Assembly: GCA_963576565.1 (NCBI GenBank)
Contig: OY755039.1
Span: forward strand, 27,914,602-27,978,601
DNA from: Aspidapion aeneum
Lineage: Eukaryota > Arthropoda > Insecta > Coleoptera > Brentidae
DNA: 64,000 nt
Direction of reading: 5' to 3'
Within the stretch, counting starts at the first letter, position 1, and every line of letters starts with the position of its first letter. A program made the position numbers and the translations under genes. Shown here one piece after another: positions 32,801 to 44,800 of the stretch. The notes under the pieces were generated by a model that did no database searches, was not told the origin of the DNA, and saw only the letters and a program-made list of their open reading frames with translations.

Positions 32801-35800
32801 TTCCATGGTGAAAAGCTTGGTTAAAATTAAGCAAAATCTGGACATAAGCAGATTCCACAAGCTAACATCGTTTCTTAAACAAAAAAATGTTGGTTTTCGA
32901 GCACAGAAGGCGCAAGTTTTCACCAAAGATGATATATCGCGGTTTATCTTAGCTCCTGATGAGATTTATTTGATGATTAAAGTGAGTACCATTTTTGCTT
33001 TGGCTGGTGCTCTCCGCAGGGCGGAGCTTTTAAATATCACTCTGGATGACATACAGGATAAAGGAATTCTGATCGTTGTTAAGATCTCCGACACTAAAAA
33101 TCATTCCTCAAGATCCTTCGTTTTATCCGAAGAAATAAATAATGGATCTTTTTTGATGCTGTATAGAAAGTACGCAAATTTGAGACCTCCTACTACTCCG
33201 CACCGCCGGTTTTTCATTTATTATAAAAAAGGAAAATGTTCCAATCAGTGTGTAGGAGTGAACACTTTTGGAAAGATGCCATCAGAGATCGCTGCATATT
33301 TGCGCCTACCTAACCCAGAACGTTATACCGGCCATAGCTTCAGACGTTCTTCAGCAACATTCCTAGCAGATTCAGGTGAAGGCATAACAAACATAAAACG
33401 CCTTGGTGGGTGGAAGTCCACTGCTGTCGCTGAGGGGTATTTGGAAGATTCCGAGAAACAGAAAGAGAACATCTCGAGTAAGATTCTTTCATCTACCTAT
33501 GACCTGCAGTCGTTGCCAGCACCGTCATCGTCAACTGTAAGTGACCTGCAACTGCTGCCGTCAACGTCCACTGGAAGAGTCCTGCAGACCCAGACGCCAT
33601 CTTTGCGCACTTTCGATTCTACAAGCGGCCACCAGATGCGAGAATTACCACCATCGAACTCCACTACACCGGCAATTCTAAATAATCTTCAAACTGCAAC
33701 AAATTGTGTTTTCAATATCACTATTACCAATAATAATAATTAGTATTTTATTTATGTTCAAATAAAATATTTTTTCAAAAGTAAATTTGTGGTATTGTAA
33801 CATCGGTCGAAGAAAAAATAATGTTCCTAACTCATGGGGAAAGTGTCTTTCCCACCCTCGACTGCTTGCCCGAACTCCGCTCCGCGTCGTTCGGGTCAAC
33901 TGCAGTCGCGTGCGGGAAAGTATCACTTTCCACACTTGTTAGGAAAATAACTATTATATTTTTTTTGTAATTGCCTAATTTTGAAACAATAGGTACTAAA
34001 ATTGGAAAAAACTATTTTCGGACATGTTTAAATGTTAAGAATCACTCGCTGAAGTTTGGTGACATACTTTAGTATAGGTACACTCTGCATATATTAATAA
34101 GTAGTTAAAATATAATAAACCTATTTCACAAATTAAAAAGTAGTTACAAAATTTATCGCTTGTGCCATTAAAATATTATTAATTTGGTCTCGTGTTGATA
34201 ATGATAATTATAATTTTTTTAAACTGTTTAATTTTGATTTCAAATACAGATTTTTTTAATTTAAGGTATATGCGAGGGTAAATGCTTCAAAAGTTTTAGA
34301 AGAAATATATTTATGATATCTCTGACCGATATTCTTCATGGCTCTATGTTCTTCGACATTGTATTGGGATATGTATCATGTTATTATGTTAACATATGAT
34401 GATGATGATTCATATGTGAGTGGGCCTTGCAGTTCTTCCACTGCGACCACCAGTGGGTCTATTGTGGCTCGTTAACAGGGATACAGGGAGATCAAATGCT
34501 ATAGGTATCATAGACTATGAAGAGAGAGAAGTAAAAGAGAGAAATATGTATATATTTTGGGCGGTGTCTTGAAAAACTTTTCGCTGTCTTAGACCCGTAT
34601 TCGGCTGGTAGTGGGAAAGTGGGGGAATACATCGTGACCTCTCGTCTTCACGAAGTTTTTCGTCATTCCGTCGTGTGCAGCAAACCAGGTGAGAAGTGGG
34701 TATTTGCTTTTCACGCAAATTCTAGCTTAAGCTATGTAATTCCCTCCCTCTAATTTACCGGGGTGCAAAGAGAGGTATTGGCTGTAGGTCTGTCTATTCG
34801 GAAACAATGGGCGTAACCACGTGTAAACTTATATCCAGTTGTTCTGATCTTACATAGAGTAATAATTTCCCATAATCCCTATAGCAATTAATCATGCTCA
34901 TTTCTGTTTCTAAAACAGAACATACTAATTTGAAAGTAGAACAATTTATCTGTATACTGCCAATATCCACTAAGTCAATTTTTTTAACCTATGTTAGTAA
35001 AACCAGCCATGATCAAGCCTGGCAGATAAAACCAAATTTCAACGATACTTTAGATCGCCGACTTGACAAAATCCAAAAAATTTAACTACATTTTTGAAAA
35101 AAAAAACACTTTTTTTACACGCGTTCTCCAATATCCAATGCATCAATCATGTAAAATTCAGGAGTTGCTTGATCCAAACAATGTCACAAAATTTTGTTTC
35201 TAATTTCGATTTTCTCAAAACTATTTTTTTAAACTTTTCCAGTTTAACGATGATTTATGTGGTATCCAGAAGTTTTGTTTCTTTGTAATAGATTTGATGA
35301 ATACCATATAATAATAATTTCTAGAGAGATTTAATAGTTAAACCATGTTTGGCGATTTAAAAAAAAGTAAAAAGAAATATCTTTACCTTATCTCTATACA
35401 TCTGCACCCACATTCGTTTTAATAAAATAAAGTACTGCATTTGCCACGTCGAATTTTCAAAAACATATTTCTTATCAGGTTGCAAGGGAGGTTCGTCTGC
35501 AACTAAGATGGCATTAATTGACAGTTTTCTTTTGGTCACCTAAAAAAAATATGCACTGATTCTTTGGCGAATGTGCTTTTTATCTGTTTTTTTTTTGTTG
35601 TATTGTTACAAATGGCGCGCGATTTAGTGGAAGATGCAATTATGAATGCTTGCAAAAGATAGTCGCGATGTTGACATATGTTGTTCACATTGGAATCCTA
35701 AAAAAAAGTGAGTTTTCGACCTTGTATCGGAGGGGGGGGGGCTTTCCCCGCCATATTGGATTTAGTGTGCACAAAAAGGTTTTTTTTTTAAATTACTTGG

Positions 35801-38800
35801 TCCCCATCCAATTTAGAAAAAAACGTCGCAGACAAAAGTTGAAGACAATAACATTTCCTATAAAGTAAGTTTTTTTGTCAGACGTATGGTTTTCGAGTTA
35901 TGATGCTAAACATTTCGCCGCCATTTTGGATTTTGAAGAATTTTTTTATTTAGCCTTTAACTTCAAAGCTATATTTTTGAGAAAATCTGTAATAACATAA
36001 AATAAAGAACAACGAATGTCTATAAAATGAGACGCCATTAAGTTCTCTTGGTAGTACCCTTGCTGAGATACGAAGCTTGAAGTTAGCAGTACACCCGTTT
36101 CCTATGCATTTTCATAGTATATGCAAAATAAGCCGAAATTATTCAGTTTTATGTCATTTTCTCAAAAGGTAAGCATTTTAAAGAAAGTCTATAATTAACT
36201 TTATTATAGAAAATTAAATTATGTTTTATATGCTGTATCACCGAAGTGGGCCAAGTCCACGGTTGGCACCTAATTGGCATCCATAAATTGGAGTTATTTT
36301 TTAAGATCACGAAAAGAAATAATGTTTTTTAGATTTTATTCAGTTTTCCAAAAAGCTAAGCATTTTAGGAAAAAATGTTAAAACACGTGTTTTAGAGAAA
36401 ATAGAATGTTTTTCTTGTAGGGTTGTGTCATTAACTTTTTTTCATTAATATAAATGACGTAAACTAGAGGCCTTGGATATATATTGACAGTAAAGCTTAC
36501 CTCTTTGGTTTCAGGATTGTAGTCATGGAAAATAGACTTTCCATTATCAATGGCAGATACCAAACGGTCTTGAAAATCTCCATATTCTGTACAAGCCACT
36601 TCAATTACTAAAATATAAATATAATGAGAATTTTAAATATCGTGGGCTGAATGCAATAGTTGGGTAACTCGATTTTTGTAGTTTTGAGAAAATCGATAAA
36701 ATGTAATTGGTAGTAAAAAAAGAGTCGCCTGGAGAAGAGTTGCTTGCACAATATGAGATAATTTTTATTTTTAGGGTTGTACTTTTGTTCAAAGACCTCA
36801 TCTAACGTAATTTTTTTTTTAAGTGAAAATATAATGTGTTTTTTAGAAAAAGTTAAAGTTTTTCACTAATAATTTTTGGTGCAAGAATTGGGTATCTTAA
36901 GTTACCTACTTTTGACATCCAAATAACGGCTTAAAGTTTCTTTAAAAAGCAGCTATCTATAGTTAGCCATTATTATTATTACAAGAAGTCCACATTTTTA
37001 TATTCATAAAGTAGGTAACTACAGAGTTGTCTTCTTTTATAAAATAAAAAGATCAGAAAATAGATAAAAACATACTGGTATCTTAAGTTATCTATTTATA
37101 GCTCAAAAAAGTTTACATGTTTGAATTGTCTACTTTTTACATTTGCAGATAGACGTCCCAGTTTAGAATAACATATTATCCAGCTTTTGCATTGGATAGC
37201 GCTTGATTCCCACTATATGAAAAAGTAGATAACTCAAAATCTCGAAATTTCGAGTTACACAACTATTCCATTCAGCCCACGATATGTAACCTTATATCGA
37301 CCCCATAGTGCAACAACTAGATAACTCGAAATTTATTCATTTTGAGTTATCCAGTTAAGGGTGACCTATTTTTCATTCTCTTTTTAATGCAACATTATAT
37401 AAAAAGACATTTTGACATTTCTAGTTTTAGCGCATTATTGAGTTTTAAGTTATCTAGTTGTTGCACTAAAGGGGACGATATTATAGGTCACGATGCATTA
37501 TAAAATAGCACTTAACATTTTATATATCTTTGTTTTACATGTTTTGTGACAGGAGCTGTTAATTGTCAAAAAACTTGTATTAAAAAGAAAAAAGAACAGA
37601 CCTTAGATCTTATATAGAATAATGGCAAAAGAAGATATATCAGCAAGAAGCGTCAAAAGTCACTCAAAAATAAATTAAACTAAGAATAATTTTGAAATAA
37701 TAATAATTGTGCTTGACTATGCAAAGGATGAGTCTTGAACGAAAGTGTCTTTGTTTTGTTCATACTGTAAAATTACTTATTATAAAAGATAGAGGATTGG
37801 GGATTTCACATTACTGTCCTCAAATTTCGAGACCTAAAAAAATATGACAAAAGTTTTTTTCAGCTACGAGGGAAAATTCAAACTTTGGGAATTCTAAAAA
37901 TCGGTCATATCTTTGTTATCAGTGCAGATATTTCAATTTTGTTAAAATTTATCTGCAAAAAGTTTCTCCTGTCAATAAACTGACGTTGTCAAATTTTTGG
38001 TCCCTCGAGCCGGATTCGAGATTTCAGAAAAAAAAAATAAACAAATTTAATACGGACCTAGATTTTTTTAAAATTTTTTGCTGCACATTGGGTCCCGAAT
38101 TAACCCCTAGTTATAATTTTCTTTTAAAATCCTGCTGAAATCTCGGATTTGACTTGACGGATCAAAAATTTGGCAATTTTATTGACAGAATCAACTTTCT
38201 GTAAAGAAGTTTTAACATAATTGAAATATCTGCCCTAATAATGAATTTCTGGGATTCAGAATTTATGAATTTTCCCTTATAGCTTCAAAACTATAAGGGC
38301 TAGAAAAAAACGTTTGACATATTTTTTCTTGTCTCAAAATTTGAGAACAGTAATGTGAAATCTCCAATCCTCTATCTTTTATAATAAGTGAGTTTCTCAT
38401 TTAATACCATCAAAAATGGGACACCCTGTACAACGATGGTATTCTGAAAAAACATAACGTTAAATGCCCAGTTTTTTTGTTAGATTTAAAGTAAAATTAC
38501 TTTTTTTAAATTGCAAAATTTGCGTTCAATATTTCCTGATAGATTTACACTGTCAAAATTGTTAGAAATAAAATTTATGTTATTAATAGGGTAATTTTGT
38601 GAAATTTCAGTTTTTGATTGCATTTTCTCTACTAGTTATTAAAAATAAAATTGTTGAAATATTTCAAAATACATAATATATTTAGAACACATTGAAACCT
38701 AAACTTTGATATTAGGACAATACTTAAAAAAATATATTTTTTGAAAAAATGGCAATAGGTTGAGAAAATTTAGTTTGGTCTCCTGGTGTTATAATGGATG

Positions 38801-41800
38801 GGTATGTATGGGGTATCAATAATTGGAAGATGTATTTTTTATTTATCAAGTAATTGAAATGCACATTTTTTCGGTAATATAAAGTAAAGTTAAGATAGAA
38901 ATGCAAAAACAGTATTTTTCCGTCCTTTCCGTATTCCCGTGTATAAACTCCATATCATAATTTTTGAGATAATTTTTTGACAGTTATCAGCTGTTTACCA
39001 TAACAAATAGCATAGGCCAATGAAAAAAAGGTGTAAAAAGTTGTCTGAAAAATAATGATATAGGGTGTAACAATCACTATAATATCGTGGCAATATCAAT
39101 TAAGTACATTTTTGAGGTTTTTGAGATATTTGCATATTCATAATGAAAAATACCATATCCTTATGTAAGTAAAACCAACCATGATTAAATCTGGCCGACA
39201 AAACCAAATTTGATCAAATTTCAATCAATTTCAATATTTTGTTCCTAATATGGGAATAAAACAAATTATAAGTAAGGCAAAAATTGTTTGTGGAAGAAAC
39301 GAAAGACATTTGCGTGTAGGGTAAGGATTGAGCTTTTAAGCAGTATCAAAAAAAAAATGGTAAGAGCGTTTTGGTTTTTACGTTAAATTTTTTTAATGAA
39401 ACGTTATTTTAAAAATAGTTCCTGCTACTTTCATAGACTAGGTCTCAAGGGTTACTGAGTAAATCTTAATTATACATTTACCCGCCCTGACCCGCCCATG
39501 ACAACATTCGTTATTATTTCACTAAGCATTTCTTACGGGATTTACTGGTGAAATCATTATGATGGACACGGACAAAATTCATTCGCCAGACACAAAATTT
39601 TGTTCGTTACGTCATATTAGTGCTCAGCAAATCCCGCTAGATACACTTGGTGGCAATAAAAATTAAATAAAAAATATAAATAAATATTATATTTTCACTC
39701 CCAATCATTTTAACTTAGACCTTAAGTTCCATAGCTATAGCACCCATATTAAATTTAAAAATAAAAAATATTATTCCCTTCTCACTGTACTTCTTTTCTA
39801 AAAAAATGTGTAGCTGATAAAAATCGCCAGCGCAACGTTATAGTACCGCATGTTGTTTCTTTCCAAAACTCATCTTAGTTTGCCGCGCTTTGATCACATG
39901 TTTATAAAAACAAGATAGTATTTAGTCTTAATTCTTGATTAATTAATGTATAAACATGTAACGCGTGTATATTTTCTATAAGTTGTAGGTATTAGAAATT
40001 ATTGGTAACGAAATGTTTTTTACTTTGATATACTAATGTGTATTATTAATTGTGGATAAATATATGTCTTATTAATAAATTGTGTATTCTGAAACATGTT
40101 AATTTAGCTATTTGTTATATATTATTTTCAACAAATACATTTGTTTATTTTTTAAATATGCCAACACTCATTATAAATATTAACTTTAAGAATTTCATAA
40201 GGCTGAATTAATTTTTTATTTACAGTTAGCTTTCTATAAACAAAAAACTGAAATGAAGTTTCATTGATATTGAAAATATTTGGCGTTCGAAATATGTCAT
40301 ATCCCCTATCTAGGTGTTTGCACTTGCACAGTATAAATATTAAAAAATATAATAGGTATGCAAAAAGACTAAGAAAACAACTAGAGAAACCAAAAAAAAT
40401 CCTTAAAATTTTCTTAACAATTATTGGGCGGCCAAGGGAGGGACCAAAAAGGCAGCGAAGTCTGATCTTTGAAACTTAACTAAATAAAATAGCAAATTTT
40501 TTTGAAAAATTGACTGTGAAACAATTATAAATTTAGGACATGCCCCGCTGCTAAATCTAGTAATAAATTGCAGATCATCCATTTTGGTATTTTTTAGTTG
40601 AACTAAAAAGTTAGTTATTTATCACCCCCTTGGATCCGCCACTGCCCATAGTCACGCAGACCAAAGAATCCCCCCGTACTTACTAAAATCTGCCGGATTG
40701 TAATGTGTGGGATAATCCAAACCCAAATTGGACAAAAAGGGCACCACATTAGGTCCATATCCCTGATAGATACACTGCCCAGACGACATTATGTACACGT
40801 TGTCGACTCGGGCAAACATTTTGGAACTAGGAGTGTATTGTCCTGCCACCCTTGGATATTTTTTTGAGTAGGGAAATACATTGGATGCAGGATAAATCAT
40901 CCAAACCAAGGCGAATAAAAAAGATTTTTTTTTTAAATTGATTATTTATGTGAAACAATTTTAAAATTTAAGAAATGCCCCACGGGTAAATCTAGTAATA
41001 AATTGCAGTTCATCCATTTGGTAGTTTTTAGTCGAACTAAAAATTATTTATTTATTACCCCCCTGGATCCGCCACTGCCCATATTTACGCAGACCAAAGA
41101 ATTCCCCCGTACTTACTAAAATCTGCCGGATTGTAATGTGTGGGACAATCCAAACCCAAATTGGACAAAAACGGCACCACATTAGGTCCATATCCCTGAT
41201 AGATACACTGCCCAGACGACATTATGTACACGTTGTCGAATCGAGCAAACATTTTGGCACTAGGAGTGTGTATGGAACAAACTATTGTCCTGCCACCCTC
41301 GGATATTTTTTTGAGTAGTGAAATACATTGGATGCAGGATAAATCATCCAAACCACTAAAATAAAAATAAAAATATTGGAAAAGGTTTCGACTTTGGGTA
41401 AACTATTTTTAGTAAGGTGTGTTATTTTAATCATTAATCAATCATGTTACCTTTGTGGACCTACGAAAATCATAGATACCAACAAACGTGAAATTTCGTA
41501 CCCGTGAATTTCACGTTTGTTAGTATTATTTGGCTTAAAAATTCCGTTGATTGACGCTCACTGTCTTGATGACGGGTAAAAATGCAAAATGCGTTGATCC
41601 GGCCTGAAAAGACAAAGAGCTGTCGTAGGTCACGGACTATAGTTGTTTTCTTTTATTTTCATTCGATCTTTTCATTGATCGATATTGTATAGCAGTGTTT
41701 TTCCCTGCTTTTGGTTTTTTCTTTCTCTCGTATCTCGGTAGATGGCGCCTCTTGCTATAGTTCGCTCACTAATTACATTTAATTAGAGACAAAACCGTCT

Positions 41801-44800
41801 GATTAACTTCGCAAGATTTGTCACTTGACCAGCAGTGTTCTGAGGAGTCCCATAAGGACGAAACGGTTAACTGTCAACACTTATTAGGTGTCCATTAGAT
41901 CTTGGACCCCCGTGAGGTTAAGCTTTCAAGCTACCCACGGAAAAATATAAGGGAAACAAAAAACTCCTTTTTGCCCGATTAGCCATGAAACTTGTTTGAT
42001 CATAGATACCGTTCCAGTAGCAAAATTATGGACAGTGTGGAAAATGGAAGAAACTAATTTCAATCATACATAAATAAATAAAGAAACTATACAAAGGGTC
42101 AAAATCTAAAATTAAAATTGTTAATCGACTTTTAAAAGTATTCCTGGTAACAAAAGGCTCAAAACAGGGATTTTGTATCTCTCCAACTCTTTTTAAAATA
42201 TATATCAAAGTGGCTCTAAAAACTGGAAACGTAAAGTATACGGCATGGGAATACAACTTAACGACCGATTTACCATATACACACTACAGTTTGCTGACGA
42301 CCAAGTCAATAAAGAAGACATGGAGTTATGATAGGAAAGTTAACGGAAGAATAGCAAAAGTGGGGGTTAACAGTAAACTTGGACAAGACACAGTACTTAT
42401 GTATTGGAAACGAATCAAGTGACTTGGGTGTCACATTTGATAATAAAAAATATTTATTGGATGTCTTAACAGTATTTTATGGAGCAGAGAGATAAAAAAG
42501 AATGTACAATTTAATATATATGAAACAATGGTGAAAAGCACGTTGTTGTATGGAATAGAGATTTGTCTCAATCTATGGGCACCTAAGCTCACACTAGGTA
42601 CTATAGTTATAGTGTACGTGTGAGCTAATATAACTAAAAACTGAAATATATTTTATTCAACTCCAGACTCAATTACCATTCGTCTGATACCACACAAGCC
42701 ATGTTTTGACTTAAACTCTAATTTTTAAAATCTACCCCCACCCTTTTTTAAAAAACTAAAATGTATTTTGTTTAACTCCAGACTCATTTACCTTTCGTTT
42801 GATATCACACACGCCATATTTTCACTTAAACTCTAATTTTTGACATCTACCCCCACCCTTTTATGTGGCTTGCGTTCGGTGGATTTCGTTAATTTTTAAA
42901 TGGGACCACCACGGCCCAAGACCAAGCCTAGGTACCAAATTTCATTTAAATCGGACAAGCGGTTTTTGAGTTATGCGGGTTGGTCGTTACAGACAGACAG
43001 ACAGACAGACGGCGAGATAAAAAAGTTTCAAAATTATCTGAAACGCAAAGATATTTAAAAATTTTTGAAATCGGAGCAACTTTTTTTTCTCGAAAAAATT
43101 GGGATCACCATAACTTCACACTACTATAGTATAGTAGTAGTGTGAGCTAATACAAAACAAACTTGGAAAGGGTCGAAATGAATGCAATAAGAGGATCAAT
43201 AAGAATATCTAGAACAGATCATATAAGAGATGAGATCATAAAAGAAAGAATGGGAATCGACTGAAGCATAGCGGATAACATCACAAACAACAACTGATAT
43301 GGTACGGCCATGTACAATGGATGAACGAGGAAAGATTACCAAAGCAGGTCCCAGAATAGCAACCAATAGGGCGCAGAAAAAGAGGGCGTCCTAAACTGGA
43401 ATGGCAACAGTCAATCCAAAGATCAATGGGTCAAAAAAACCTCATAGAAGATAATTGTCAGGATCGAAGGAGGTGGAGAATGGGCATCGGACAAAGTACA
43501 TATAACATAAACCGACATAGTAGTAGTAGTGAGGTTTTAATAGTTTTTTTTAATGAATAATGTTTGTTTTAAATGATAGTCTAAAAGTGAATGGGAGTGC
43601 AAAGGAGGTACTTCTCATAGATTATAGACCAATGAGAAAATTAAAATTAGAAAAAGGTAAAAATTAGTAACTGCATAAAAAATATTAAAAATGAAAGACA
43701 ATAGCCAACACAAAAATGTAAATTAAACTCAATCCAAATTACTAGGGCGAAATTTTAGGGGTGGTAACAGATTTTCACGGTTTTCAGCAAAACTAGACCT
43801 TCTTTCGCAAAATGTTAAATACAAATTTATGCAAACAAATAACGCTGCAATGGCGTGAATGGGAGTAACTTTCCATATTCCTAAATGGTAATTTGGTATT
43901 ATTTTAATAAGAATCCCTTCAGAGCAATGGTAAGAAGTAATTGAATATGAAACTAAGAGAATAGTTATTGTTATAAGAGCACCTGCTATTGAAATAAGAG
44001 AATTGTTTTTGTAACAATCATACATACAACTTTTTTGTAAACTATTTTTATACATAACCTACAATTTTTCGAGACACAAATAGGTGTGTTTCCACCAAAT
44101 TTTGTCAGTCAAATTCAGTTTTGAGGCCTGATAAATACCTTGCACGATTAATGTATATAATGTAATTTTTACCCATTTTGGTTCGCGAAAATAACCTCCT
44201 ATCCGCCACCTGACGAGGCATCCGTTATCTTAATGCTCTGTCTGCATGTCTGTAACGACCAACGAGCATAACTTAAGGCCTCTTTTATGCACGCGTTTTT
44301 TGTCGCTTGTCGGTTCGGTTCGGGGCGACAAAAAACGTGACGTTTTCTAAAAGCACGTTGTTAGTTGTGCGCTTTTATGCATCGACGTAAATCAGCTGCT
44401 CGCCGCCTGTGTCGCGTACTGAAAACCTGTCGCGTGGAATTACAAAACGCGTCGCGACAGGCGTTTCAATAGTACATTGATTTCAATTGGTGCTTTTATG
44501 CAGCGCGTTTATTATCGTTTGTCGTTGTCATTTTGAACAGTCAGTTTGCAGAGTTGTATTGATGGGTGAAGAAGTACCATGGAAAATCTGGACGTTGAAA
44601 TTTTTATTGACGCAGTAAAAGAAAAAACATGTTTGTTGGAGTCATCATCAGAAAATTACAAAAACAGGCAATTGAAAAGAGATGCGTGGAAGAATATTAG
44701 CGAAATCATTATTCCCGAAAAAAAGCACACGGATCCATTTTTAATCACTGCCGTTGTGTGGTCCACTTGCAACAGTTGAAACTGATCAAATTTTAAAGCG

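Larger units (their letters stand above)
32115..33953 (+). mobile_element. Crypton-like tyrosine-recombinase element with GCGGGAAAG palindromes
   Basis: An intact tyrosine recombinase ORF is flanked on both sides by clusters of GTGCGGGAAAGT motifs. On the left there is a perfect 26-bp palindrome at 32215-32240 plus two further copies at 32156-32211. On the right there are copies in both orientations at 33835-33940, around a GC-rich segment. The direct repeat GAAAATAACT occurs just outside the motif clusters (32117-32126 and 33943-33952) and may mark recombination junctions. It lies antisense within an ABCG intron. The boundaries are inferred from these repeats. Confidence 0.55.
40505..41355. 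repeat. Tandem duplication (~440 bp) including one ABCG exon
   Basis: The left copy (about 40505-40912) and right copy (about 40935-41355) align over intron and exon: TCTAGTAATAAATTGCAG, GGATCCGCCACTGCCCATA, ACGCAGACCAAAGAAT, CCCCCGTACTTACTAAAATC and the whole exon. The right copy is intact; the left is degraded. Confidence 0.88.

Noticed and set aside
40264..40479. Plus-strand lysine-rich frame
   Set aside because: Low-complexity composition, no domain, no splice or promoter context.
41085..41351. Reading of the ABCG exon as a stand-alone 88-residue gene
   Set aside because: The ends are clear splice sites and the phase fits the neighbouring ABCG exons; the apparent start and tail are intron sequence.
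42991..43010. GACA microsatellite considered as an independent locus
   Set aside because: It is an integral part of the hairpin-ended repeat and recurs at the same relative place in copy 3.
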